In this document: positions 15,601 to 25,436 of the stretch, piece after piece
How the letters are laid out: every line of letters begins with the position of its first letter
Position numbering within the stretch: position 1 is the first letter of the stretch
Assembly (NCBI GenBank): GCA_937899625.1
Contig: CALCCB010000141.1
Span: 1 to 36,196, forward strand
Source: an uncultured Bacteroidota bacterium
GTDB lineage: Bacteria; Bacteroidota; Bacteroidia; Flavobacteriales_D; Crocinitomicaceae
Reading direction: 5' to 3'
Length of the DNA stretch: 36,196 nt
The notes under the pieces: generated by a model
Database searches by the model: none
What the model saw: the letters and a program-made list of their open reading frames with translations, nothing else
Told to the model about the DNA's origin: nothing
Made by a program: the position numbers and the translations under genes

Positions 15601-18222
15601 ATGGATCTTAATAAGTTTACAATAAAAACACAGGAAGCCATCCAACAAGCCCAGCAAATTGCTGAGTCAGAGGGCAACCAATCGATTGAAACCGGACATT
15701 TACTTAAAGGGATTTTCTTGATCGATCAGGATATAACTCCTTACCTACTCGGAAAACTGGGAGTAAATCAAAAGATTATAGAATCAGCACTCGACAGAAT
15801 TATAGGAACATATCCAAAAGTTGAAGGTGGACAACTCTACTTATCTCAGAACGCTCACAAGGTGCTGAATTACGCTGTAAGCGAGTTAAAGAATTTTAAG
15901 GATGAGTACGTTACAATTGAACTTCTTCTTTATTCTTTAATCGATGCTGGTGACAACATCGGGACCTTACTAAAGGACAACAATATCACAAAACCCAAAT
16001 TAAAAGCGGCAATCATGGATCTTAGAAATGGACAAAATGTTACTTCAAACAGTCAAGAAGGAACATATAAATCACTTGAGAAATACGCTAAAAACCTTAA
16101 TGAATTGGCGAAGGCAGGAAAACTCGACCCAGTCATTGGTCGGGATGAGGAAATTCGTAGAGTCTTACAGATCTTAACGAGAAGAACCAAGAACAACCCA
16201 ATTTTGATCGGAGAACCAGGTGTAGGAAAAACAGCTATCGCCGAAGGTCTCGCACATAGGATCATCTCCGGAGACGTTCCAGAGAATTTAAAATCGAAGA
16301 TGGTTTATTCGTTGGATATGGGAGCCTTAATTGCAGGCGCGAAATACAAAGGGGAGTTTGAAGAACGTCTAAAGTCCGTCGTAAAAGAAGTCATAAATGC
16401 CGAAGGAGAAATAATTTTGTTTATTGACGAGATCCATACACTTGTTGGTGCAGGTGGTGGTGGTGAAGGCGCAATGGATGCGGCAAACATTTTAAAACCC
16501 GCACTTGCCAGAGGTGAACTTAGAGCAGTTGGTGCGACCACTTTGAATGAATACCAGAAATATTTCGAAAAAGACAAAGCACTGGTTAGAAGATTCCAGA
16601 CCGTGTTAGTCGATGAGCCAAGCACGGAAGATGCCATTTCAATTCTCAGAGGAATTAAAGAGAAATATGAAAATCATCATAAGGTTCTGATAAAAGACTC
16701 TGCGATCATTTCAGCTGTTGAATTATCACAACGCTATATTACGGATAGACATTTACCAGACAAGGCGATTGACTTGATCGACGAAGCAGCCTCTAAACTT
16801 AGAATGGAGATCAACTCAAAACCTGAACAGCTGGATGAGATCGAGAGAAAGATCATGCAATTGGAAATTGAAAAAGAGGCTATCAAACGAGAAAATGATT
16901 CCAAGAAAATGGAACATTTAGAAAAAGAACTCTCCGAATTGACTTCACAGCGTGATGCTTTCAAAGCAAAATGGCAAGCGGAAAGAGATGTTGTAGACTC
17001 AATCCAGAAAACTAAAGAAGACATTGAAAACTTCAAATTTGAAGCAGATTCCGCTGAAAGAAATGGAGATTATGGTAAGGTTGCTGAGATCAGATATGGA
17101 AGAATAAAAGAAGCTGAAGAAAACCTTGAAGCGTTAAAAGCGAAGCTGGTCGAAATGCAATCAAATTCCAAAATGATAAAAGAGGAAGTAGATTCAGAGG
17201 AAATTGCAGAGGTTGTTTCGAAATGGACCGGAATCCCAGTGAGTAAAATGGTCGAAAGCGAAGTATCCAAACTACTAAGACTGGAAGATGAATTGAGAAA
17301 AAGAGTTATTGGCCAAGATGAAGCGATTGAAGCTATCTCAGATGCCGTAAGGAGATCACGTGCAGGATTACAGGATTCAAAGCGACCTATCGGATCATTT
17401 ATCTTCCTTGGTACGACGGGAGTTGGAAAGACAGAATTAGCCAAAGCCCTTGCGGAATTTCTCTTCAACGATGAAAATGCCATGACTCGTATCGACATGA
17501 GTGAATACCAGGAAAAGCATTCTGTAAGTCGCCTTGTTGGTGCCCCTCCGGGATACGTAGGATATGACGAGGGCGGACAACTCACAGAAGCTGTAAGAAG
17601 AAGACCTTACTCTATTGTCCTTTTGGACGAGATCGAGAAAGCTCATCCTGACGTTTTCAATGTGCTGTTACAAGTACTTGATGATGGTCGTCTTACGGAC
17701 AATAAAGGAAGGGTCGTGAATTTTAAAAACACCATCATCATCATGACCTCTAATCTTGGTTCGCATTTGATCCACGAGAAATTCGACAATATCAAACCTG
17801 CAGAATTCGAAAGAGCAACTGAGAAGGCTAAAATTGAAGTACTTGAGCTTTTAAAGCAAACGATCAGACCGGAATTCTTAAACAGAATTGACGAAACGAT
17901 CATGTTCCTTCCATTAACCAAAGGAAATGTTCAGGAAATCGTAAAACTTCAACTAGCTCAATTGAGCAAAACCTTAAAAGAAAAGGAAATTACTTTATTG
18001 ATCTCACAGGAAGCATTCGATTACATCACTGAAGCCGGTTATGACCCATTCTTTGGAGCAAGACCAGTGAAAAGGTTTATTCAAAAGCAAGTGCTGAATG
18101 AATTGTCCAAAGCATTATTGGGAGGAAACATCGACAAGACTCAAAACGTTGTAATGGATGTCTTCGATGGAAAGATTGTCTTTAGAAAACAGATCAATGA
18201 ATCGGAAAAGTCTGTGATCTAA
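15601..18222 (+). CDS. clpB: ATP-dependent chaperone ClpB
   Basis: The 873-aa Hsp100 disaggregase has the Clp N-terminal repeat domain (about 1-145), AAA+ module 1 with Walker A GEPGVGKT (204-211) and Walker B ILFIDE (272-277), a long coiled-coil middle domain (about 400-525) and module 2 with Walker A GTTGVGKT (604-611), LLDEIEKAHPDV and the sensor-2 GARPVKR. The long middle domain and the lack of a ClpP-contact loop separate it from ClpC. It works with DnaK/DnaJ to rescue aggregated protein after stress. I use the ATG at 15601 (MDLNKFTIK); the in-frame TTG at 15592 adds nothing. It faces clpC across a shared terminator. Confidence 0.97.
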   Translation: MDLNKFTIKTQEAIQQAQQIAESEGNQSIETGHLLKGIFLIDQDITPYLLGKLGVNQKIIESALDRIIGTYPKVEGGQLYLSQNAHKVLNYAVSELKNFKDEYVTIELLLYSLIDAGDNIGTLLKDNNITKPKLKAAIMDLRNGQNVTSNSQEGTYKSLEKYAKNLNELAKAGKLDPVIGRDEEIRRVLQILTRRTKNNPILIGEPGVGKTAIAEGLAHRIISGDVPENLKSKMVYSLDMGALIAGAKYKGEFEERLKSVVKEVINAEGEIILFIDEIHTLVGAGGGGEGAMDAANILKPALARGELRAVGATTLNEYQKYFEKDKALVRRFQTVLVDEPSTEDAISILRGIKEKYENHHKVLIKDSAIISAVELSQRYITDRHLPDKAIDLIDEAASKLRMEINSKPEQLDEIERKIMQLEIEKEAIKRENDSKKMEHLEKELSELTSQRDAFKAKWQAERDVVDSIQKTKEDIENFKFEADSAERNGDYGKVAEIRYGRIKEAEENLEALKAKLVEMQSNSKMIKEEVDSEEIAEVVSKWTGIPVSKMVESEVSKLLRLEDELRKRVIGQDEAIEAISDAVRRSRAGLQDSKRPIGSFIFLGTTGVGKTELAKALAEFLFNDENAMTRIDMSEYQEKHSVSRLVGAPPGYVGYDEGGQLTEAVRRRPYSIVLLDEIEKAHPDVFNVLLQVLDDGRLTDNKGRVVNFKNTIIIMTSNLGSHLIHEKFDNIKPAEFERATEKAKIEVLELLKQTIRPEFLNRIDETIMFLPLTKGNVQEIVKLQLAQLSKTLKEKEITLLISQEAFDYITEAGYDPFFGARPVKRFIQKQVLNELSKALLGGNIDKTQNVVMDVFDGKIVFRKQINESEKSVI

Positions 18223-18241
18223 AAGGTCCAGATATAACAAA

Positions 18242-18265
18242 AAAGGGAGGCATTTGCCTCCCTTT
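18242..18265. terminator. Bidirectional terminator between clpB and clpC
   Basis: A 10-bp stem (18242-18251 with 18256-18265) and 4-nt loop are flanked by an A-run on the left and T-rich sequence on the right, so it can stop transcription from both convergent genes. Confidence 0.9.
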
Positions 18266-18282
18266 CTATTTTAAGATAACTC

Positions 18283-20802
18283 TTATTCTTTTGTTTTTGT
18301 TTTCGCCTTTCCTTTATCGACAGAAACCGTTAACTCTTCCCCTTTTTGGTCAAGATCGATTTTGATCTTGTCACCTTCATGAAGATTCGATTTAATGATC
18401 TCTTCAGCCAAAGGATCTTCGATGAATTTCTGAATTGCTCTTTTCAAAGGACGAGCTCCGAACTTCTCATCATATCCTTTCTCAACTATAAAGTCTTTCG
18501 CTTTTTCTGTAAGTGAAATTGTATAACCGAGATCATTCAAACGCTTGTACAGCTTCGATAATTCAAGATCGATGATCTTGTGAATATCTTCACGATTCAA
18601 CGATCTAAACAAGACCATATCGTCAACACGATTCAGGAATTCTGGAGAAAATGCTTTTCTTAACGCATTTTGAATAACTGTCTTGGCATTTTCATCTCTT
18701 TGCTCTTCTTTCGCCTTGGTACCGAATCCGACACCTGAACCAAATTCAGCCAATTGACGAGCACCAATGTTTGACGTCATGATCAGAATTGTATTCTTGA
18801 AATCGATCTTTCTTCCAAGACCATCAGTCATATGACCGTCATCCAATGCCTGTAACAATAAGTTAAACACGTCCGGATGGGCCTTTTCAATTTCGTCCAA
18901 CAATACTATTGAATATGGCTTTCTTCTCACCTTTTCAGTCAACTGACCACCTTCCTCGTATCCAACGTATCCCGGAGGCGCTCCAACTAATCTGGAAATA
19001 GAGAATTTCTCCATGTATTCAGACATGTCAATTCTGATCAAAGAATCCTCTGAATCAAAAAGATATTTCGCCAGTTCTTTGGCTAACTGAGTCTTACCCA
19101 CTCCTGTAGGCCCTAGGAAAAAGAATGAACCAATTGGCTTATTTGGATCTTTTAATCCCGCTCTGTTACGCTGAATCGCCTTAACAACTTTCGCTACTGC
19201 ATCATCCTGTCCGATAACCTTACCTCTGAGTTCTTCACCCATTTTAGCAAGTTTACCCATCTCAGACTGAGAAACTCTCGTTACAGGAATTCCACACATC
19301 ATTGAAACAACTTCAGCAACATGGTCCTCAGTTACAACAACGCGATTACTTTTAGACTCTTCTTCCCACTTCTTTTTAGCTGTTTCTAATTGTTCCTGAA
19401 ATTTTCGTTCATTATCTCTCAATTCAGCCGCCTTTTCGTACTGCTGAGATTTGATAACATCGTTCTTTTGCTCCTTCAGTTTTTCGATTTCAGCCTCTAT
19501 GTCTAATATTTCCTGAGGAACATTAATATTCGTCAAGTGAACTCTAGAACCTACCTCATCTAAAGCATCGATCGCCTTATCAGGCAGATGTCTGTCCGTG
19601 ATATATCGTTCAGTCAATTTTACACAAGCAGCAATCGCTTCATCTGTGTAGGTAACTGAATGGTGATCTTCGTATCGCTCTTTAATATTGTTCAAGATCT
19701 GAACGGTTTCATCGATCGTTGTTGGTTCGATCATCACTTTCTGGAAACGACGCTCCAAAGCCCCATCCTTTTCAATATACTGTCTGTACTCATCAAGAGT
19801 TGTTGCTCCGATTGCCTGCATTTCTCCACGAGCCAAAGCAGGCTTAAACATATTTGAAGCATCCAAAGATCCACTTGCACCTCCGGCACCAATGATCGTA
19901 TGGATCTCATCAATGAAAAGGATCACATCAGGATTCTTTTCGATCTCCTGCATTACAGCCTTCATTCTTTCTTCAAACTGACCACGGTATTTTGTACCTG
20001 CAACCAAAGAAGCAAGGTCAAGGGAAATAATGCGCTTATTGAAAAGAACTCTGGAAACTTTTCTCTGAACAATGCGCAGCGCAAGCCCTTCAGCAATCGC
20101 ACTTTTACCTACTCCAGGTTCACCAATAAGAATCGGATTATTCTTTTTTCTTCTTGATAGGATCTGGCTTACTCGCTCGATCTCTTTTTCTCTACCTACA
20201 ATAGGATCTAACTTACCGGCTTCCGCCATTTTGGTAAGATCACGTCCAAAATTATCAAGAACCGGAGTTTTTGACTTTGGATCTACCGGTTTACGTTGAG
20301 GAGCGAATTGCTCTCCCTCCTCTTCCTGTCCTCCAGGAAATTCAGCTCTTGGCGTTGTGTTTTCTTCTATCATTGCTTCTAGTTCGTCTTTTGCATTTTC
20401 GTATATGACTCCGTATTTGTTCAGCACTTTACATGCAAAACTGTTTTCTTCTTTTAAAATTGATAACAATAGGTGCTCTGTTCCTATGACAGGACTTTTG
20501 TAAAGTTTGGCCTCAAGGTAAGTCATTTTAAGGACTTTTTCTGCCTGCTTAACCAAAGGAATATTCGTCATGTTCTGATGGATCGTTTTTGACGACTTCA
20601 TCAAGCTCTGTTCAACCTCTTGTCTGATCTGTTTAAGATCCAGATGGAATTCACTCAAAATTTTGATTCCAGTCCCATCTCCTTCTCTGATCAAACCCAA
20701 CAATATGTGCTCAACAGCAATAAAGTCATTCCCTAGCCTTAGGGCTTCCTCCCTACTAAAGCTGATCACATCCTTCACCCTTGGGGAAAATTTTGCTTCC
20801 AT
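18283..20802 (-). CDS. clpC: ClpC-type ATPase subunit of the Clp protease
   Basis: The 839-aa Hsp100 unfoldase has two N-terminal Clp repeats (about 1-145), AAA+ module 1 with Walker A GEPGVGKS (227-234) and LFIDEIHT, a short middle region with a UVR-like motif (QQYEKAAELRDNE), and module 2 with Walker A GPTGVGKT near 562-569, LLDEIEKAHPDV and GARPLKR. The SGVGFG loop in module 2 fits the ClpP-docking loop, and the short middle domain fits ClpC and not ClpB. It would unfold substrates and feed them to ClpP, which is not in this window. It ends in a Lys/Thr-rich tail. It is divergent from gyrA across 219 bp and convergent with clpB. Confidence 0.95.
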   Translation of the reverse strand: MEAKFSPRVKDVISFSREEALRLGNDFIAVEHILLGLIREGDGTGIKILSEFHLDLKQIRQEVEQSLMKSSKTIHQNMTNIPLVKQAEKVLKMTYLEAKLYKSPVIGTEHLLLSILKEENSFACKVLNKYGVIYENAKDELEAMIEENTTPRAEFPGGQEEEGEQFAPQRKPVDPKSKTPVLDNFGRDLTKMAEAGKLDPIVGREKEIERVSQILSRRKKNNPILIGEPGVGKSAIAEGLALRIVQRKVSRVLFNKRIISLDLASLVAGTKYRGQFEERMKAVMQEIEKNPDVILFIDEIHTIIGAGGASGSLDASNMFKPALARGEMQAIGATTLDEYRQYIEKDGALERRFQKVMIEPTTIDETVQILNNIKERYEDHHSVTYTDEAIAACVKLTERYITDRHLPDKAIDALDEVGSRVHLTNINVPQEILDIEAEIEKLKEQKNDVIKSQQYEKAAELRDNERKFQEQLETAKKKWEEESKSNRVVVTEDHVAEVVSMMCGIPVTRVSQSEMGKLAKMGEELRGKVIGQDDAVAKVVKAIQRNRAGLKDPNKPIGSFFFLGPTGVGKTQLAKELAKYLFDSEDSLIRIDMSEYMEKFSISRLVGAPPGYVGYEEGGQLTEKVRRKPYSIVLLDEIEKAHPDVFNLLLQALDDGHMTDGLGRKIDFKNTILIMTSNIGARQLAEFGSGVGFGTKAKEEQRDENAKTVIQNALRKAFSPEFLNRVDDMVLFRSLNREDIHKIIDLELSKLYKRLNDLGYTISLTEKAKDFIVEKGYDEKFGARPLKRAIQKFIEDPLAEEIIKSNLHEGDKIKIDLDQKGEELTVSVDKGKAKTKTKE

Positions 20803-21021
20803 AATTTATGGCACTTTTAGCGTTTAAAATTGTGCAATTCTGCCGTCACATAAAAGTAAAACGAAAAAATTGTTGATAAGTACAAAAAAAAGGTCATTTT
20901 CCACAGATTTTTGTTAGTAAAAACAGGGTTTTCAACCATCTCCACTCCTTGGAATATCACTAATTTCGGAACTTGCTAAAAACCGCACAAATAATGTGCT
21001 AAAATTTAATGTTTAGACAAA
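20803..21021. other. Divergent intergenic region clpC-gyrA
   Basis: This 219-bp gap holds no gene. On the clpC strand there is a TACTTTTA box with a TTTG 24 nt upstream, too far for a good match. On the gyrA strand TAATTTCG (20961-20968) is a one-mismatch -7 box without a -33 partner. A short inverted repeat GCACA/TGTGC (20985-20989, 20995-20999) lies in the presumed gyrA leader. Confidence 0.5.
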
Positions 21022-23568
21022 ATGGCAGACGGAGAAAAAATAATCCAGATCAACATTGAAGATGAAATGAAGTCGGCCTACATCGATTATTCGATGTCGG
21101 TGATCGTATCTAGAGCCCTACCTGATGTTCGTGATGGTTTCAAACCAGTTCACAGAAGGGTGTTATATGGTATGCAGGACTTGGGTGTATTTTCAAATAG
21201 ACCTTATAAGAAGTCAGCAAGAATTGTCGGGGAAGTTCTGGGTAAATACCATCCGCATGGAGATAGTTCAGTATACGACACTATGGTTCGTATGGCACAG
21301 CCTTGGTCTTTGCGTTATCCATTGGTAGATGGTCAAGGTAACTTTGGTTCTGTCGATGGTGATAGTCCGGCAGCAATGAGATATACAGAGGCAAGACTTC
21401 GCAAGATAGCAGAAGAAATGCTGAATGACCTTGACAAGGAAACAGTAGACTTCTCCCCTAACTTTGACGATAGCTTGGAGGAGCCAACAGTGTTACCTAC
21501 TAAGGTTCCAAACCTTTTGGTGAATGGAGCTGCTGGTATCGCTGTAGGTATGGCAACAAATATGGCTCCACACAATCTTAGTGAAGTTGTTGATGGAATC
21601 GTAGCTTATATAGATGATAAAGCGATCGACGACGAAGAGTTGTTGAAATATGTAAAAGCGCCTGACTTTCCTACAGGAGGTATCATTTACGGATACGAAG
21701 GAGTGCGCGATGCGTTACTTACCGGACGTGGCCGTATTGTAATGCGTGCGAAAGCTGAGATCGAAGAAAACAACGGACGTGAGCAGATCATCGTGACTGA
21801 GATTCCTTATCAGGTTAACAAAGCTGAATTGATCAGAAAAACAGCCGAACTTGTTAACGACAAGAAGATCGAAGGGATTTCTGACCTACGTGATGAATCT
21901 GACAGAAACGGTATGCGTATCGTTTATGAGATCAAAAGAGATGCGATTGCGAATGTTGTCCTTAACAAGCTATACAAGTTTACATCATTACAGACTTCAT
22001 TCTCTGTAAACAACATATGTCTAGTTGATGGTCGTCCGAAGTTGTTAAAACTAAAGGAATTGATCTCAAACTTTGTTGATTTCAGACATGACGTAGTAGT
22101 TAGAAGAACTCAGTATGAATTAAGAAAAGCTGAGGAAAGAGCTCACATCTTGGAAGGATTGATCATTGCTTCAGATAATATCGATGAAGTTATTGAGATC
22201 ATTAAAGCTTCTGCAAGTCCAGATGACGCTCGTGAAAAACTTGCTGCGCGTTTCGGATTATCAGAAATTCAGACCAGGGCAATCGTTGATATGAGACTTC
22301 GTCAGTTGACAGGTCTTGAGCAAGATAAGCTTAGAGCTGAATACGATGAATTGATGAAGACGATCGCAGATTTGAAAGATATTCTTTCGAACGAGCACAG
22401 AAGAATGGAGATCATCAAGAACGAAACGCTTGAAGTAAAAGAAAAATACGGTGATGAAAGAAGATCAGTAATCGAATACTCTGCTTCAGAAATGAGAATG
22501 GAGGATTTGATCGCCGATGAAGAAGTTGTAATCACAATCTCACATGCTGGATACATCAAGCGTACAAGCTTGAATGAATACAAAGTTCAAAACAGAGGAG
22601 GAATGGGATCAAAAGGATCAGCAACAAGAGATGCTGATTTCCTTGAGCACTTATTTGTTGCAACCAACCACAACTACTTGTTGATCTTTACTGAGAAAGG
22701 ACGTTGTTTCTGGATGCGCGTATTCGAAATTCCTGAAGGAAACAAAACTTCTAAAGGAAGAGCAATCCAGAATTTGATCAACATTCCTCAAGACGATAAA
22801 GTAAAGGCATACGTGAAGGTTCAAGACCTTACCGATAAAGAATATGTAGACAATAACTTTATCGTAATGTGTACAAAACAAGGGGTTATTAAGAAGACTT
22901 CCCTTGAAGCTTATTCAAGACCACGTTCAAATGGTATTAATGCTATTGGAATCCGTGAAAATGATGAATTATTAGAAGCAAAACTAACGAACGGAACAAA
23001 CGAGATTGTATTGGCAACGGCATCAGGAAGAGCTATTCGATTCAACGAATCAACAGTTCGTCCGATGGGAAGAAATGCTTCTGGTGTTCGTGGAGTTACG
23101 CTTGCAGACAGTAAAGACCAGGTTATCGGAATGATCTGTGTCGAAGATGTATACTCTACAATCCTTGTTGTTTCCGAGAAAGGGTATGGAAAAAGAACAT
23201 ATCTGAACGACCCAGAGGACAATGAACCTGTATACAGAATTACGAACAGAGGTGGTAAAGGGGTTAAGACCTTGAATATTACAGACAAGACAGGACCACT
23301 TCTCGCTATCAAAAATGTTACGGACGAAGAAGATCTGATGATCATTACCAAGATCGGAATCACAATTCGTATGCATATTGATACCATTCGCACGATGGGT
23401 AGAGCAGCTCAGGGAGTAAAACTGATCAATTTGAAAAATAATCAGGAAATTGCAGCAGTTGCGCGTGTTCCAAGAAGTGAAGATGAGGATGAAGAAGAAA
23501 TGGACGGAATGGAAGGAATGGAAGGCAATGAGAATGGCACGGATATTGAAAAGCCGGATGTGGAATAA
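21022..23568 (+). CDS. gyrA: DNA gyrase subunit A
   Basis: The 848-aa protein is the breakage-reunion subunit of gyrase, which introduces negative supercoils together with GyrB. The catalytic Tyr is Y121 in AAMRYTE. In the quinolone pocket ([11 protein letters not shown]) the positions matching E. coli Ser83 and Asp87 are Ser82 and Asp86, the wild-type susceptible residues. The C-terminal beta-pinwheel begins near 500 and has a degenerate GyrA box, [10 protein letters not shown], of the form I recall from Flavobacteria. It ends in an acidic Glu/Asp/Met/Gly tail ([20 protein letters not shown]). These traits and the lineage-typical box favour GyrA over ParC. The TPR gene follows after 29 nt and is probably co-transcribed. 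Confidence 0.97.
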   Translation: MADGEKIIQINIEDEMKSAYIDYSMSVIVSRALPDVRDGFKPVHRRVLYGMQDLGVFSNRPYKKSARIVGEVLGKYHPHGDSSVYDTMVRMAQPWSLRYPLVDGQGNFGSVDGDSPAAMRYTEARLRKIAEEMLNDLDKETVDFSPNFDDSLEEPTVLPTKVPNLLVNGAAGIAVGMATNMAPHNLSEVVDGIVAYIDDKAIDDEELLKYVKAPDFPTGGIIYGYEGVRDALLTGRGRIVMRAKAEIEENNGREQIIVTEIPYQVNKAELIRKTAELVNDKKIEGISDLRDESDRNGMRIVYEIKRDAIANVVLNKLYKFTSLQTSFSVNNICLVDGRPKLLKLKELISNFVDFRHDVVVRRTQYELRKAEERAHILEGLIIASDNIDEVIEIIKASASPDDAREKLAARFGLSEIQTRAIVDMRLRQLTGLEQDKLRAEYDELMKTIADLKDILSNEHRRMEIIKNETLEVKEKYGDERRSVIEYSASEMRMEDLIADEEVVITISHAGYIKRTSLNEYKVQNRGGMGSKGSATRDADFLEHLFVATNHNYLLIFTEKGRCFWMRVFEIPEGNKTSKGRAIQNLINIPQDDKVKAYVKVQDLTDKEYVDNNFIVMCTKQGVIKKTSLEAYSRPRSNGINAIGIRENDELLEAKLTNGTNEIVLATASGRAIRFNESTVRPMGRNASGVRGVTLADSKDQVIGMICVEDVYSTILVVSEKGYGKRTYLNDPEDNEPVYRITNRGGKGVKTLNITDKTGPLLAIKNVTDEEDLMIITKIGITIRMHIDTIRTMGRAAQGVKLINLKNNQEIAAVARVPRSEDEDEEEMDGMEGMEGNENGTDIEKPDVE

Positions 23569-23597
23569 TTGAAAATTTTCATCTCAACAAGAAAAAA

Positions 23598-24806
23598 ATG
23601 AAAACCAACATGACTAAAATTTCAGCAATTGCAGGGGTATGCTTGTTCACAACAGTAGCGCTTGCTCAAAAAAAGAATGAAACCAGTGCTGCAGTTGAAT
23701 TCAAAAACAAATACCAGATGTCAATGGCAACAGGAGACATCGAGAATGCTAAAAAAGCATTGATCGCAGCAAAAGGATTTATTGATCTAGCTGCAGAACA
23801 TCCTGAAACCAAAGAAAGTCCTAAGACGCTTTATTACAAGGGAGAGATCTACAGTAATTTCCTTTTTGTTGGAATGCAGGCTGCAGACACAAATTTCCTG
23901 AAGCTTGCTGGAGAGGATGCTTTGGAAGTTGCAATTGCTGCATACAAGAAAGGTTTTGATGTCAGCGACAAATATGACAAGGACATAAAGGATGCTGTTT
24001 ATCAGAAGAGAGCCTTACTTGATCCTTATGCGAACATGCTTTATAAGAATGAAATGTTCAAGGAAGCAGGTGAACTTTATTCGACTCAAGCAGAATTTTT
24101 AACTGCTGTAAGTGAAATCGATACAACTTCCCTATTCAATGGTGCATTGTGCTATGAAAAAGGAAATGAGTTCATCAAAGCAGGTGATAATTATGCAAAA
24201 ACTGCTGCTGTTGGATATCGTGGTGCTATTTCATACGTATTGGCTTCAAGTGCATTCCGAAAAGGTGGTGACAGTGAAAAAGCAAAAGCGATCGTAGCAG
24301 AAGGAAGAAAAAAGTATCCTTCAGATAAGGACTTGTTATTAGAGTTGGTAAACATCAACATCGACGCTGGAGATGCTGCAGGAGCTGAAGCTGCGCTTAA
24401 CGAAGCAATTTCTAAAGATCCGAACAACAAGCAACTTCACTACACGATCGGTACAATCTATATTGATTTGAAGCAAAATGACAAAGCTGAACAAGCATTG
24501 AATAAAGCTTTAGAGATCGATGGTGATTATATTGATGCGCTTTATCAGTTGGGTGCTCATTTGGTTACTTGGGCAGGAGACACAAAAACTGCAGCTAATC
24601 AGCTAAAGTTTGGTGATCCAAAATACAATGTGATGCTTGCGGAAGCGGATGATCTTTATAAAAGAGCGTTGATTCCATTGGAAAAGTACATCTCTAAAAT
24701 CCCTGAAGATAAGGATGTATTGAATATTCTATTCCAGATTCACAGATCTCTTGGGAACTCTGAAAAGGCATTAGAATACAAGAAAAGAGCAGATGCAATC
24801 AAATAA
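23598..24806 (+). CDS. Secreted TPR-repeat protein
   Basis: The 402-aa product has a signal peptide (MTKISAIAGVCLFTTVALAQ after four extra residues) and then helical repeats throughout. Two canonical TPRs are clear at about 253-320 (AGDAAGAEAALNEAISKDPN, then KQNDKAEQALNKALEIDGDY); earlier repeats are degenerate. It probably acts as a periplasmic or outer-membrane-associated scaffold, but no partner is visible. It follows gyrA by 29 nt without a terminator, so it likely shares the gyrA transcript, and it ends at a strong terminator. Confidence 0.88.
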   Translation: MKTNMTKISAIAGVCLFTTVALAQKKNETSAAVEFKNKYQMSMATGDIENAKKALIAAKGFIDLAAEHPETKESPKTLYYKGEIYSNFLFVGMQAADTNFLKLAGEDALEVAIAAYKKGFDVSDKYDKDIKDAVYQKRALLDPYANMLYKNEMFKEAGELYSTQAEFLTAVSEIDTTSLFNGALCYEKGNEFIKAGDNYAKTAAVGYRGAISYVLASSAFRKGGDSEKAKAIVAEGRKKYPSDKDLLLELVNINIDAGDAAGAEAALNEAISKDPNNKQLHYTIGTIYIDLKQNDKAEQALNKALEIDGDYIDALYQLGAHLVTWAGDTKTAANQLKFGDPKYNVMLAEADDLYKRALIPLEKYISKIPEDKDVLNILFQIHRSLGNSEKALEYKKRADAIK

Positions 24807-24826
24807 GTTTTGATTCATAGATATTT

Positions 24827-24850
24827 AAAAAGGGGCATTCGCCCCTTTTT
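24827..24850. terminator. Bidirectional terminator between the TPR gene and msrA
   Basis: A 10-bp stem (24827-24836 with 24841-24850), loop ATTC, continues into TTATTTT on the plus strand and has an A-run on the other side. Its last base is the last base of the msrA stop codon. Confidence 0.9.
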
Positions 24851-25380
24851 TATTTTAACTTATCCGCAAATACCTTTTTGAATTTTTCAACCTTCGGGCG
24901 AACCACTGACTGACAGTACATATTCTCTGGATGCAACTCAAAATAATTTTTGTGATAATCCTCTGCCGCATAAAAATTATTGATCGCAACGATCTCCGTA
25001 ACAATTGGATTTTCCCAAACACCATCGGCAGTGAGTTTCTGCTTAAAGAAATCAGCCCTTTCCTTTTGATGTTCATCGTGATAGAATAATACTGAGCGAT
25101 ATTGAGTACCGATATCATTTCCTTGACGATTCAACTGTGTCGGATCATGCACGAACCAAAACACCTCCAAAAGGTCATCAAATGATACCAAATCATCATC
25201 GTAAACTACTCTAGCAACTTCAGCATGCCCAGTCGTACCCTTGCATACTTCTTCGTACGTTGGATTTTCTTTATGTCCACCAGCATATCCGGGATAGACC
25301 TCCGTTACACCATTAAAATCCTCGAAACACGCTTCTATACACCAAAAGCAGCCCGCACCAAATGTCGCTTCCTTTTTCAT
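24850..25380 (-). CDS. msrA: Peptide-methionine (S)-S-oxide reductase
   Basis: The 176-aa enzyme reduces the S-form of methionine sulfoxide in proteins using thioredoxin. The active-site GCFWC lies at 10-14 with catalytic Cys11; Cys156 in the MYCQSV segment is a likely resolving cysteine. The GYAGG and HDPTQLNRQGNDIGTQYRS motifs are complete. There is no signal peptide, so it is cytoplasmic, and no fused MsrB. Its stop codon overlaps the shared terminator. The 56-bp gap to the divergent MFS gene holds the upstream signals of both. Confidence 0.96.
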   Translation of the reverse strand: MKKEATFGAGCFWCIEACFEDFNGVTEVYPGYAGGHKENPTYEEVCKGTTGHAEVARVVYDDDLVSFDDLLEVFWFVHDPTQLNRQGNDIGTQYRSVLFYHDEHQKERADFFKQKLTADGVWENPIVTEIVAINNFYAAEDYHKNYFELHPENMYCQSVVRPKVEKFKKVFADKLK

Positions 25381-25423
25381 CCATCAAATTTTACGCTAAG
25401 TAAATAAATACTTTTTTAATAGC

Positions 25424-25431
25424 TATTTTTG
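25424..25431 (+). promoter_or_regulatory. Candidate -7 element abutting the MFS start
   Basis: TATTTTTG, a perfect TAnnTTTG, ends 5 nt before the ATG at 25437. No clear TTTG -33 element lies 17-21 nt upstream. A start site at the usual distance would fall on the ATG itself. Confidence 0.45.
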
Positions 25432-25436
25432 CGGCC

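Noticed and set aside
17070-17585. 171-aa open frame on the minus strand inside clpB
   Set aside because: Antisense shadow of the conserved second AAA+ module; Ser-rich composition and no promoter.
20845-20890. Promoter for clpC with TTTG and TACTTTTA
   Set aside because: The spacer is 24 nt, outside the 17-21 nt range seen at the good promoters here, so it was not listed as a promoter.
21256-21300. Possible quinolone-resistance change in gyrA
   Set aside because: The two key positions are Ser82 and Asp86, which match the wild-type susceptible residues Ser83 and Asp87 of E. coli.
22911-23393. 160-aa open frame on the minus strand inside gyrA, with a shifted 108-aa frame beside it
   Set aside because: It lies fully inside a strongly conserved gene, is rich in Ser/Ile/Pro as expected for an antisense reading, and shows no domain or start signal.
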